Below are positions 14,657 to 22,533 of a DNA stretch of 34,970 nt, one piece after another. A program made the position numbers and the translations under genes. The DNA is from Ruoffia tabacinasalis. Lineage in GTDB: Bacteria > Bacillota > Bacilli > Lactobacillales > Aerococcaceae. The notes below the pieces were generated by a model. It did no database searches. It saw only the letters and a program-made list of their open reading frames with translations, and was not told the origin of the DNA. The stretch covers positions 1 through 34,970 of the forward strand of contig NZ_VBSP01000023.1 of the NCBI RefSeq assembly GCF_005864045.1. The letters run 5' to 3'. Position 1 is the first letter of the stretch; every line of letters begins with the position of its first letter.

Positions 14657-15461
14657 GATTATTCATCTCACTGTATTTAGAATGGATATCAAAGCCGTGG
14701 TCTAAAGGTCCAGACCCTTTACCTAGATTAAGACCCGCTTTTAAGGCGTCAGTTAAATAGGCTTTTGCGCGTTCAATAGAAGTAATTAAATCAAAATCTT
14801 TCGCTAAGTTAGATGCGATAGCACTTGCTAAAGTACAACCTGTTCCATGGGCGTTTGGGTTATCCACGCGTTCGCTTTTGAACCAGTGAATCTCTCCTTC
14901 ATGATATAAAACATCATTGGCATCCGTTTGACGGTGTCCACCTTTACAAAGGACGGTACAATGGTAAGTATCGCCAATATGTTTTGCAGCTGTGACCATG
15001 TCGTCATGGGTTTTAATATTAAGGCCAGATAAGGCTTCAGCTTCGTCGATATTTGGTGTGAGAACAGTCGCGATGGGTAGTAATTCTCGCTTAAGTGTTT
15101 CCGTTGCGTCGGATTCCATCAAAGCAGAACCACTGGTTGCCACCATGACAGGATCTACTACGACTAAAGGCACGTCGTACTCATTTAATTTATCCGCAAT
15201 GACTTTAATTAACGGCGCACTTGAGACCATTCCAATTTTAACCGCATCGGGGTAAATATCTGTGAACACAGCATCAAGCTGGGCAGCTAAAAATTCGGGC
15301 GTTGATTCTAAGACATCAGTGACACCTAAAGTATTTTGAGCAGTTAAAGCAGTAATCGCACTCATGCCATAAACCCCATGACTAATCATCGTCTTTAAGT
15401 CTGCTTGAATGCCAGCGCCTCCACTCGAATCGCTTCCAGCAATGGTTAATACAGTTTTCAT
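14643..15461 (-). CDS. thiD: Hydroxymethylpyrimidine/phosphomethylpyrimidine kinase
   Basis: This 272-aa ribokinase-fold enzyme phosphorylates HMP and HMP-phosphate to HMP diphosphate for thiamin synthesis. It opens with TIAGSDSSGGAGIQADLKT, which is diagnostic, and carries DPVMVATSG, TPNIDEAEAL and NAHGTGCTLASAIA with the catalytic-region Asp/Cys loop. Length is normal. AAGGAGG precedes the ATG by 8 bases. It lies 13 bp after thiE. The whole set salvages the pyrimidine and thiazole moieties; no thiC or thiG is present. Confidence 0.96.
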   Translation of the reverse strand: MKTVLTIAGSDSSGGAGIQADLKTMISHGVYGMSAITALTAQNTLGVTDVLESTPEFLAAQLDAVFTDIYPDAVKIGMVSSAPLIKVIADKLNEYDVPLVVVDPVMVATSGSALMESDATETLKRELLPIATVLTPNIDEAEALSGLNIKTHDDMVTAAKHIGDTYHCTVLCKGGHRQTDANDVLYHEGEIHWFKSERVDNPNAHGTGCTLASAIASNLAKDFDLITSIERAKAYLTDALKAGLNLGKGSGPLDHGFDIHSKYSEMNNHDLT

Positions 15462-15474
15462 ACATATTACCTCC

Positions 15475-16110
15475 TTAAAGTAAGTTTGAAACAGCTTCTT
15501 TTAAATTGTGTGCCGCTTCTTGAATATCATCTTGAGCAAAAATCGCGCTGATGGCGACAATACCTGCAATACCAGTATCTTGTAACTGAGAAACATTCGA
15601 TAATGTAACGCCACCAATAGCAACAACGGGAATGTTTACGGATTGACAAATGGCTTTAAGTGTTTTAATTGAAACTGGCTCAGTATCAGTCTTTGTTTGA
15701 GTGGGAAACATAGCTCCAACGCCGATGTAATCAGCACCATGCTCTTGAGCGGCTAAAGCATGTTCAACCGTTCGGCAAGATACACCGAGTAACTTATTTG
15801 TGCCTAATTTTTCGCGGACTTGACCGGCTTGCATATCGTTTTGACCTACGTGAACGCCATCAGCATCAGCTTCAAGGGCAATATCCACGCGATCATTGAT
15901 AATTAATGGGACATTGTATGACTGACATAAAGGTTTTAATCGTTTAGCTTGTTCAAGAAACTCTGCTTCAGAAAGAGTCTTTTCTCGAAGCTGTAAAATC
16001 GTTGCGCCCCCCTCGAGAGCTTCTTTGACATGGTCTTCTAAGGTAGCACCATTTAACCAAGTTCGGTCGGTAATGGCATATAAGGTGAGTTGTTCAGGTT
16101 TAATTGACAT
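15475..16110 (-). CDS. thiE: Thiamin-phosphate synthase
   Basis: This 211-aa TIM-barrel enzyme joins HMP diphosphate and thiazole phosphate to thiamin phosphate. Family motifs are ILQLREK, LIINDRVDIAL, ADGVHVGQNDM, GVSCRT, YIGVGAMFPTQTK and PVVAIGGVT. An AGGAGG lies 7 bases ahead of the ATG, inside the end of thiM, with which it overlaps by 11 bp. It is the joining step between the ThiM and ThiD branches of this operon. Confidence 0.96.
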   Translation of the reverse strand: MSIKPEQLTLYAITDRTWLNGATLEDHVKEALEGGATILQLREKTLSEAEFLEQAKRLKPLCQSYNVPLIINDRVDIALEADADGVHVGQNDMQAGQVREKLGTNKLLGVSCRTVEHALAAQEHGADYIGVGAMFPTQTKTDTEPVSIKTLKAICQSVNIPVVAIGGVTLSNVSQLQDTGIAGIVAISAIFAQDDIQEAAHNLKEAVSNLL

Positions 16111-16921
16111 GTTTACGGCCTCCTGATTCGTGAATCGTCACGGTATGTTGAATTTTGGTAATTTGTTCAATTTGACTAGCATAATCGAAGAGTTGTCTGT
16201 GTGCTTGACCCAAACCTGCGGAACTTTCTTTAACCAGTTTACCTATGACTTTCCAACTATAGGAAGCGCTAAGCGCAGCTGTTAGCGGGTCAGTCACATT
16301 GGATAGAGCGCCACATAGGACAGAAAGCATATCACCTGTTCCAGTAATTTTGGTGAGAATTGAGCTACCTCCTTCGATTAAGTAAGAGTGAGTACCGTTG
16401 GTAACAAAGTCATCTTTTCCAGTCATCAAGACAACACAATCCAACTGTTGGGCTAAGACGACGGCATCTGATTGTCCATCATCAGAATGGGATTGAGCGA
16501 AACTATCAACGCCTCGTGCTTGGCTTTTAGACCCTAACAAACTTTGGACTTCTCCAACATTGGCTCTAATAATGGTTGGTTGAACTTCTTTTAAAAGTTG
16601 TGTGACTTTTTCTTTTCGATAAAGGCTCGCCCCAATGCCGACGGGATCGACAATCACAGGATGGGCATATTTATTTGCGTATACGCCGGCTTTGGTACAG
16701 GTGGCGTATTTTGAATCATTGGGTGTGCCTAAGTTTAAAACTGTTGCCTGACTAATTCGGGTAATATCTTCCATCTCTTGAATAGCGCTCGCCATGATTG
16801 GACTCGCCCCTACGGCCAGGAGTAAGTTAGCACAGTCATTGGCACTGACTAAGTTACTAATCGTATGCACAAGTGGATTGGCTTCTCGAACTTTTTCCCA
16901 TAAATGATTAATCTCTATCAT
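16100..16921 (-). CDS. thiM: Hydroxyethylthiazole kinase
   Basis: This 273-aa ribokinase-like enzyme phosphorylates hydroxyethylthiazole taken up from outside. Visible motifs are PLVHTISNLVSANDCANLLLA, ASPIMA, LNLGTP, DPVGIGA and the TGTGDMLS catalytic loop. An in-frame GTG at 16933 lies directly against AAAGGAG and cannot use it; the ATG at 16921 is 11 bases from it and is chosen. It overlaps the end of thiW by 14 bp. A tract near residues 135-155 (SQARGVDSFAQSHSDDGQ) looks like an insertion relative to what I expect of the family. Confidence 0.95.
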   Translation of the reverse strand: MIEINHLWEKVREANPLVHTISNLVSANDCANLLLAVGASPIMASAIQEMEDITRISQATVLNLGTPNDSKYATCTKAGVYANKYAHPVIVDPVGIGASLYRKEKVTQLLKEVQPTIIRANVGEVQSLLGSKSQARGVDSFAQSHSDDGQSDAVVLAQQLDCVVLMTGKDDFVTNGTHSYLIEGGSSILTKITGTGDMLSVLCGALSNVTDPLTAALSASYSWKVIGKLVKESSAGLGQAHRQLFDYASQIEQITKIQHTVTIHESGGRKHVN

Positions 16922-17438
16922 TCGGTCGGTCACTCCTTTCTAGCCAATTGATGCGGCCATTTTGTTTAAGTATGTTAATAATCCCAACGGCAATCACCGT
17001 TCCAGTAATCGTAGAAATAAGAAAAGGAATCACATAAGCGTAAAAGGCTAGCGTTCCAACACTTTCCCCTAAAAATAAAATAGCGAGTGGCCATGCGACA
17101 AGTCCACCTAGAATTCCGGTTCCAATTATTTCACCTAGGCTAGTGAGGAAAAGACTTTTTGTTTTAGCAAAGATTAGGCCACATAAAAAGGCACCAATCA
17201 TACTTCCAGGAAAGGCCATAATAGTACCTAGACCGAATAAATTCCGTAATAGACTGGCGATAAAAGCGACAGCAACGCCATAACTAGGACCTAAAAGCAC
17301 AGCGCAGATGATGTTAATAATATGTTGAACGGGTGCCGCTCGCGAGCCTAGAATTGGGAAAGAAAGCAAACTTCCAACTACGGCTAATCCAGAAAGAATA
17401 CCAGCTAAGACAAGTTTTTGGGTTCTCGATGATTTCAT
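16908..17438 (-). CDS. thiW: ThiW, thiazole-specific ECF transporter S component
   Basis: This 176-aa protein with about five to six spans is the substrate-binding S component of an energy-coupling factor transporter. It is assigned to ThiW by sequence (APVQHIINIICAVLLGPSYG, FPGSMIGAFLCGLIF) and by position as the first gene under a TPP riboswitch with thiM next. It should bring in hydroxyethylthiazole. The shared EcfA/A'/T module is not in the window. The ATG at 17436-17438 follows GAGG(A)GTG-like sequence. Confidence 0.93.
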   Translation of the reverse strand: MKSSRTQKLVLAGILSGLAVVGSLLSFPILGSRAAPVQHIINIICAVLLGPSYGVAVAFIASLLRNLFGLGTIMAFPGSMIGAFLCGLIFAKTKSLFLTSLGEIIGTGILGGLVAWPLAILFLGESVGTLAFYAYVIPFLISTITGTVIAVGIINILKQNGRINWLERSDRPNDRD

Positions 17439-17471
17439 GTTCTCACTCCTCTAATTTCATTTTAAATAGAC

Positions 17472-17508
17472 AAAAAGGCAGAGATATCCAGTATAGGTCA
17501 TCTCCGCC
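17472..17508 (-). terminator. Expression-platform terminator of the TPP riboswitch
   Basis: On the minus strand GGCGGAGAT pairs with ATCTCTGCC (one G-U), followed by T5. It lies between the aptamer and thiW, so it is the likely off-switch formed when TPP is bound. Confidence 0.85.
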
Positions 17509-17527
17509 AATCGCTTTTAAGGCAAAT

Positions 17528-17612
17528 TATGATCCCTACACTGCAAGCAGCCAGGTTCAGCGGGTCGAATATTACATTCCTCTCAGCTCTACTTTCAAAA
17601 GCTCCCCGTATT
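17528..17612 (-). ncRNA. TPP riboswitch (THI element)
   Basis: The minus strand carries the conserved aptamer pieces in order: CGGGGAGC (P1/P2 side), GCTGAGAGGA (the CUGAGA pyrimidine-sensor loop), CGACCCGCTGAACCTGGC (the ACCC...GAACCUG core) and GTAGGGATC closing the helix. A terminator hairpin and then thiW follow. High TPP should end transcription before the salvage operon. Confidence 0.95.
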
Positions 17613-17635
17613 TTTAATGTTGTAATCTATGGAGT

Positions 17636-17673
17636 ATTGTACAATAGTGTAAGGTTGGTTGCAAACGTATGCA
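17636..17673 (-). promoter_or_regulatory. thi operon promoter overlapped by a cre site
   Basis: On the minus strand TTGCAA (17659-17664) and TACAAT (17636-17641) are 17 bp apart and start transcription just ahead of the riboswitch. TGCAAACGTATGCA at 17660-17673 (plus strand) meets every fixed position of the cre consensus TGNAANCGNWNNCA and covers the -35. CcpA could therefore add a carbon-source input to a TPP-controlled operon. Confidence 0.65.
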
Positions 17674-17846
17674 AGCAAAAAGCTATTAGAATAGGGTCAA
17701 TTGTTACAATCAAATGTACACGCAAGTGTTATGTTACAGACAAAATACAGTTCATTTAAATGGCTGAAATGTCATTGGCTTCCAGAATTGACTATGCTAA
17801 AGTAGTTCATGTCAAAAAAATAAATTAAAAAAAGGTGAACTTATAT

Positions 17847-19139
17847 ATGAACTTTAAAAAGAAATTATGGCTTGGATCATCAATCTTAGCATTGATGTCA
17901 CATGGCCCAATCGCAATGGCGATTGATTCAAATATTACATGGCAAGCTCGCCAGTTAGAAGAAGTGCTTGAAGAAATCGTTGTGACTGAAGAAAATGAAT
18001 TATCTTATACAGTAAAATACGGAGATACATTGAGTGTCATTTCTGAAGCGATGAATATTGAATCACGTTATTTAGCAGAAATTAATAATATTGAAGATGT
18101 TGACTTAATCTTCCCTGAGACAGTTTTAACAGCTCAATATGATGCGAATGACCGCGCAAGCAACTTAACAGTTGATGCACCAAATGGAGATACTTTAGAA
18201 GTAAGTATTCCAGTCAACTTATCAGATATTCCAGAAGTAGAAGAAGTTGCTCCAGAAGCAATGCCTGAAGCTGAAACAGAAACAGAAGTTGTTGAAGAAG
18301 TTATTGTTCCTGAAGAAACAGTTTCAGAAACAGAAACGGAATCATCAGCAGGTGGTGCTGCACCATCAAATACAATTATTGAAGAAGTTCCAGCATGGGT
18401 AGAAGAAGAGCCAGCGGTAGAAGCGCCGGTTGAAGAAGCACTTGTTGAAACAGAAGTTGTTGAAGAAGCTCCAGTTGTCGAAGAGGCTGCTTATACAGAA
18501 GCACCAGCGACAGAAGTTCCAGCTGAAACTGCACCTGTTTACGAAGAACCTGTTTACGAAGAAGTACCAGTAGAAGAAGCTCCAGTTGAGGAACCAGTTT
18601 ATGAAGAGCCAACTTACGAAACTGATTTAACCGTAGACGAAAATGGTCAAGCTTGGGAACCAGTAGAAGAAACTCCAGTAGTTGAAGAGGAGCCAGCATA
18701 CGTGGAACCTGAAGCACCTGTTTATGAAGAGCCTGTTTACGAGGAACCAGTATACGAAGAGCCAGTTTATGAAGAACCAGCAATAGACCCAACAGCTAAC
18801 CCAGAAAACGCTGGATTACAGCCACATGCAGCAGCTTATAAAGAAGAAGTTGCAGCCATCTATGGTATCGATTCATTCAGTCTTTACCGTCCAGGTGACA
18901 CACAAGATCATGGTGCAGGATTAGCCGTTGACTTTATGGTACCTGTTGGATCTCAAGTGGGAGATGACATTGCTAATTACTCAATCAATAGTATGGCAGA
19001 AAATGATATCTCATACGTTATTTGGGAACAACAAATTTATGGAGATTGGAACCAACAATGGACAGCGATGGAAGACCGTGGAAGTATCACTGCCAACCAT
19101 TATGACCATGTTCACGTTTCATTCAACCCAGCATACTAA
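17847..19139 (+). CDS. Secreted LysM protein with acidic repeat linker and LAS-peptidase-like C-terminus
   Basis: This 430-aa protein has a signal peptide (to about AMA at 25), a LysM peptidoglycan-binding domain (52-96, YTVKYGDTLSVIS), a long Glu/Pro/Val/Tyr-rich linker (about 115-320) built of short PVYEE-type repeats, and a 108-residue C-terminal domain (323-430). The last has HGAGLAVD (His355...Asp362), which fits HxxGxAxD, and HYDHVH (His423), which fits the HxH of zinc LAS peptidases. It may thus be a cell-wall peptidase, or a relative that keeps the fold (ARB-07466/VldE-like domain). The ATG at 17847 has AAAGGTG 9 bases ahead; the GTG at 17835 overlaps that site. Confidence 0.85.
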   Translation: MNFKKKLWLGSSILALMSHGPIAMAIDSNITWQARQLEEVLEEIVVTEENELSYTVKYGDTLSVISEAMNIESRYLAEINNIEDVDLIFPETVLTAQYDANDRASNLTVDAPNGDTLEVSIPVNLSDIPEVEEVAPEAMPEAETETEVVEEVIVPEETVSETETESSAGGAAPSNTIIEEVPAWVEEEPAVEAPVEEALVETEVVEEAPVVEEAAYTEAPATEVPAETAPVYEEPVYEEVPVEEAPVEEPVYEEPTYETDLTVDENGQAWEPVEETPVVEEEPAYVEPEAPVYEEPVYEEPVYEEPVYEEPAIDPTANPENAGLQPHAAAYKEEVAAIYGIDSFSLYRPGDTQDHGAGLAVDFMVPVGSQVGDDIANYSINSMAENDISYVIWEQQIYGDWNQQWTAMEDRGSITANHYDHVHVSFNPAY

Positions 19140-19147
19140 GAATAAAC

Positions 19148-19183
19148 TAAAGCTAGAGTGATATATTCACTTTAGCTTTTTTG
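19148..19183 (+). terminator. Intrinsic terminator after the LysM gene
   Basis: AAAGCTAGAGTGA pairs imperfectly with TTCACTTTAGCTTT and is followed by T6. Confidence 0.8.
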
Positions 19184-19262
19184 TTGTCTAAAATCATTTA
19201 ATTCACATTTTATTCTGTTTAAGCTAATATGATAACTACAAAGATGATTGAAGGAGAATTAT

Positions 19263-19850
19263 ATGAAGATAAATGAAAATCAATCAAAAGGGCAAATATT
19301 AAAGCAATTATTCTTATCAACCTTAATGTTAAGTGGCTTTACCTTTGGGGGTGGCTATGTCATTATCACTCTAATGAAAAAAACGTTTGTAGATGATTAT
19401 GGCTGGATCGATGAAGATGAGATGTTAGATTTAGTCGCGATTGCACAATCAGCTCCAGGTGCGATTGCCGTGAATGGAGCCATCGTTGTTGGTTATAAAT
19501 TAGCTGGGATGCTTGGAGTATTAACCGCTGTAATCGCAACGATCATTCCTCCATTCGCGATTATATCTCTCATTGCATTATTTTATGATGCTTTCCGGGA
19601 AAATACTTTCATCGCCTTAATGCTTGAAGGGATGCAAGCGGGTGTTGGTGCCGTAATCACAGCGGTGGTGATTGGAATGGGGCAACAAGTGACCAACACA
19701 AAAAGTCCACTCCTTATTGCAACGATGTTTATCGCCTTTATTGCTAATTATATTTTCAATGTCAATGTGATGTTAATTATTCTAGTGGCAGCTAGTATTG
19801 GATTAATTCAATTTTTCTTTAACCGCAATAAAGGAGGTATGACTCAATGA
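19263..19850 (+). CDS. Chromate-transporter family protein, N-terminal-type half (ChrA short form)
   Basis: This 195-aa protein is a single-domain CHR transporter with about five to six spans. It has the FTFGGGYVII signature followed by the AQSAPGAIAVNGAIVVGYKLAG loop. An in-frame TTG at 19248 overlaps the AAGGAG (19250-19255); the ATG at 19263 is the start. It overlaps the next gene, the other half, by 4 bp (ATGA). In Firmicutes such pairs are thought to form a heterodimer equivalent to the long fused ChrA. Whether these export chromate or another anion is not known. Confidence 0.92.
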   Translation: MKINENQSKGQILKQLFLSTLMLSGFTFGGGYVIITLMKKTFVDDYGWIDEDEMLDLVAIAQSAPGAIAVNGAIVVGYKLAGMLGVLTAVIATIIPPFAIISLIALFYDAFRENTFIALMLEGMQAGVGAVITAVVIGMGQQVTNTKSPLLIATMFIAFIANYIFNVNVMLIILVAASIGLIQFFFNRNKGGMTQ

Positions 19851-20413
19851 TTTATTGGCAATTATTTGTCAGCTTTTTAAAAGTGGGTGCTTTCAGTTTT
19901 GGAGGAGGATACGCGGCTTTACCTTTAATTCAAGCAGAAATTGTTGACTCACATCAATGGCTGACTTTACAAGAATTCACAGATTTAATTACCATTTCTC
20001 AGATGACGCCGGGACCGATTGCGATTAACTCAGCTACCTTTGTGGGAACTCAAATTGCGGGTGTCTTTGGGGCAGTTGCTGCGACACTTGGTTCAGTTTT
20101 TCCCTCAGTTATATTGGTGACAATTTTGGCTTTTCTATATATGAAATACCGTCAGATGGATGTTTTACAATATGTGCTTAGAGCACTTCGTCCCGCAGTC
20201 GTCGCTATGATTGCAACGGCAGGTGTTTCAATTTTAGTGACATCTTTTTGGGGAACTGAAGTGATGGGCATTGAGACGATTAAGATCACAGCGGTTATCA
20301 TCTTCGGAATCTGTCTTTTCTTACTTATGAAATGGAAAGTAGATCCAGTAAAAGTCATGTTACTTGCAGGTGTATTAAATGTGATTGCGTCAGTTATCAT
20401 TGGAGCATTTTAG
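19847..20413 (+). CDS. Chromate-transporter family protein, second half (ChrA short form)
   Basis: This 188-aa single-domain CHR protein pairs with the preceding gene. FSFGGGYAALPLIQ and SQMTPGPIAINSATFVG are the family signatures, and hydrophobic spans fill the rest. The 4-bp overlap and the AAAGGAGG ahead of it (inside the first gene) indicate coupled translation in near-equal amounts. No ChrB/ChrS-type regulator is adjacent. After the stop there is no convincing terminator before the ROK kinase, 149 bp on. Confidence 0.92.
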   Translation: MIYWQLFVSFLKVGAFSFGGGYAALPLIQAEIVDSHQWLTLQEFTDLITISQMTPGPIAINSATFVGTQIAGVFGAVAATLGSVFPSVILVTILAFLYMKYRQMDVLQYVLRALRPAVVAMIATAGVSILVTSFWGTEVMGIETIKITAVIIFGICLFLLMKWKVDPVKVMLLAGVLNVIASVIIGAF

Positions 20414-20562
20414 GTGGCAAAGCCTAATTTTGCAAAAAAAAGTAATTATTCTTTTCTATTGAGTGGTTATTCAAGGAAATTTTGATACAATAATAAAGTA
20501 AGCATTATCATTCTAGAGAATTATTTAGTGGGTGAAATATATCAGTTAAAGATGGAGGAGTA

Positions 20563-21546
20563 ATGATGACGACGAAAGATAAAATTATCGCAATTGACTT
20601 AGGGGGTACATCAGCAAAATTAGCCATTGTATCGACAAATGGAGAAATACTCCAAAAATGGTCGGTAAATACAGTAGTTTTAAATGGTGGGAAGGCAATT
20701 GTTCCGAATCTGATTGAATCAATACAAGAAAGAATGGATTTATATCAATTAACAACAGAAGACTTTTTAGGTATTGGTATGGGAAGCCCTGGAACGGTTA
20801 ATCATATCGATTTAACAGTAACAGGCGCATATAATTTAAACTGGGTGGAGACTCAAAATGTCGGAGAACAATTTATCGAAGCCTTTAAATTACCATTCTA
20901 CTTGGATAATGATGCTAATATTGCTGCTTTAGGTGAACAACGTCATGGATCAGGAGATAATGCTTCCGATGTTGTGATGGTGACTTTAGGAACAGGTGTA
21001 GGTGGCGGTATTATTGTTGATAGTCAAATCGTTCACGGAAATTCAGGAGCAGCAGGTGAAATTGGCCACATGACGATTGATAAAGATAGTGGTATTGCTT
21101 GTACTTGTGGAAAAATTGGCTGTTTAGAAGCATTAGCTTCAGCGACAGGATTGATGAATCTAACACGTGAGTACTCTGAAGAATATAGTGGAGACTCTAA
21201 GATTAAACAACGTATCGATAATGGTGAAGAACTGAGTGCGAAAGACATCTTTGAAGCATCAGAACAACATGATGTATTTGCTAAACACGTGGTTGAACAG
21301 TTTGGTGAGTACCTCGGCTTAGGTTGTTCACATATCGTGAACATGTTAAACCCGTCTAAAATTATTTTAGGTGGAGGGGTAGCACAAGCGGGAGAGTATC
21401 TACGTGAATTAGTCGCAAGACATTGCGATAACTATATCTTCCCAGCACTTAAAGGAAAGACTGAAATAGTTATTGCATCATTAGGTAATGATGCGGCGCT
21501 TTTAGGAGCAGCTGAGTTAGTGAATGATAGTAAATTAGTTGGATAA
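20563..21546 (+). CDS. ROK-family glucokinase
   Basis: This 327-aa enzyme is a cytoplasmic sugar kinase, most likely glucokinase, making glucose 6-phosphate from non-PTS glucose. It has the phosphate-binding DLGGTSAKLAIV (Asp12), the catalytic Asp117 in DNDANIAALGE, GTGVGGGI, EIGHMTID with the zinc ligand His169, and CTCGKIGCLE with Cys180, Cys182 and Cys187. No helix-turn-helix is present, so it is a kinase and not a ROK repressor. GGAGG at 20553-20557 serves either of two adjacent ATGs (20563 or 20566). Confidence 0.93.
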   Translation: MMTTKDKIIAIDLGGTSAKLAIVSTNGEILQKWSVNTVVLNGGKAIVPNLIESIQERMDLYQLTTEDFLGIGMGSPGTVNHIDLTVTGAYNLNWVETQNVGEQFIEAFKLPFYLDNDANIAALGEQRHGSGDNASDVVMVTLGTGVGGGIIVDSQIVHGNSGAAGEIGHMTIDKDSGIACTCGKIGCLEALASATGLMNLTREYSEEYSGDSKIKQRIDNGEELSAKDIFEASEQHDVFAKHVVEQFGEYLGLGCSHIVNMLNPSKIILGGGVAQAGEYLRELVARHCDNYIFPALKGKTEIVIASLGNDAALLGAAELVNDSKLVG

Positions 21547-21559
21547 AATTGAATAACAA

Positions 21560-21600
21560 AAATAAGCCCTGATTTCCTTGGAAGTCAGGGCTTATTTTTA
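21560..21600 (+). terminator. Intrinsic terminator after the glucokinase gene
   Basis: AAATAAGCCCTGA pairs with TCAGGGCTTATTT across about a dozen bases. It is long and perfect and ends in a T run. Confidence 0.92.
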
Positions 21601-21654
21601 CAGAATAATGAAGATAAGTGCATTTAGATAGTGTTTAAACACTTTATACAGTGG

Positions 21655-22296
21655 TTATTTCTTACCAAAAAGCTTTTGCCACCAAGTCAAGCTCTTTTCA
21701 AACTCAATGTCTTCAACCAGTTTCAATTGTTGTTGTTGCTGTTGTAACTGTAACTGTTGAGATTGATTTAATAATTGCGTTAATTTTTCAATTTGTTCAT
21801 CTTTAGCTTTCAATTGATCGTGATAAACCTCTAATTGTTCTTGGTTTACTTCAATTTGATCGTCTAGATTATCAATCCACTCATATAGTAGATCCATCAT
21901 TTCTTGACTTGTTTCTTTAGATAAAGAGTCTTGGTCTTCGTCTTCATCATCATCTTTTTCTGAGTCAGTTTCATTAGTTTCATCAGTTTGTTCGGTTTGT
22001 TCAGATGACTTAGTTTGAGCTGACTGCTCAGACTGTTCAGATTCAACCGATTCAACAGTTTCTGTATCAGTTTCCACTTCTTCAGTAGCTTTTTCTGCGA
22101 CATCTTCAGCCGTAGGCGGATTCATCAGGTCGTGTATAGCTTGAGTAATTAATAACTGTGCACGTTCAGTTAAGTAATTAGTGCCATTTTGTTGAAGAAT
22201 GAGACTATCATCTAGCTTTCGACTTTGGTAGGATACTTTACTTTTAGGAACACCCAACTTATCTGCTAATTGTTTGACAGTGATTAATTCACTCAT
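21655..22296 (-). CDS. DUF536-like protein: N-terminal HTH, acidic middle, coiled-coil tail
   Basis: This 213-aa protein begins with a winged-helix-type segment (LITVKQLADKLGVPKSKVSYQSRKL, 4-30). A very acidic, Ser/Thr/Glu-rich stretch follows (70-125), then a predicted coiled coil (about 135-195, ending in a Gln-rich run), and a WWQKLFGKK terminus. The layout and the Trp-Trp tail match DUF536-type proteins of Lactobacillales, which occur on plasmids near replication genes and on chromosomes. Function is unknown; DNA binding by the N-terminus is a reasonable inference. Its promoter is good (TTGCCT, 17 bp, TAATCT on the minus strand at 22332-22360), and AAGGAG precedes the ATG. Confidence 0.75.
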   Translation of the reverse strand: MSELITVKQLADKLGVPKSKVSYQSRKLDDSLILQQNGTNYLTERAQLLITQAIHDLMNPPTAEDVAEKATEEVETDTETVESVESEQSEQSAQTKSSEQTEQTDETNETDSEKDDDEDEDQDSLSKETSQEMMDLLYEWIDNLDDQIEVNQEQLEVYHDQLKAKDEQIEKLTQLLNQSQQLQLQQQQQQLKLVEDIEFEKSLTWWQKLFGKK

Positions 22297-22331
22297 GATT
22301 TTCTCTCCTTAGTGATATTCTTATATACTTA

Positions 22332-22360
22332 AGATTAAGCCATAAATCGTTTAAAGGCAA
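22332..22360 (-). promoter_or_regulatory. Promoter of the DUF536-like gene
   Basis: On the minus strand TTGCCT (22355-22360) and TAATCT (22332-22337) are exactly 17 bp apart, 36 bp before the start codon. Confidence 0.7.
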
Positions 22361-22533
22361 TGGTAAAAAGTAAATTATTTGGTTAAAATGTTGAATAATT
22401 TAAGAATAAAAGTGTTTAAAGTGGTAAAACAGGATGTTTAATCATTATTCACTGTCACCACAGGGACTTTTCTGTCATTTTGATTAGAGTCTGCTATGAT
22501 ATGGATAATAATGATTTTGAAAGGTGGATAAAC

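Noticed and set aside
17702-17737. WalR-type direct repeats (TGTTAC, TGTACA, TGTTAT) before the LysM gene
   Set aside because: The spacings are 7 and 6 bases, not the 5 of the TGTWAH-N5-TGTWAH consensus, so control by WalR is not supported.
20414-20450. Terminator after the ChrA pair
   Set aside because: GGCAAAGCC-like pairing is only a few bases and the A-rich tract is on the wrong side for termination on the plus strand.
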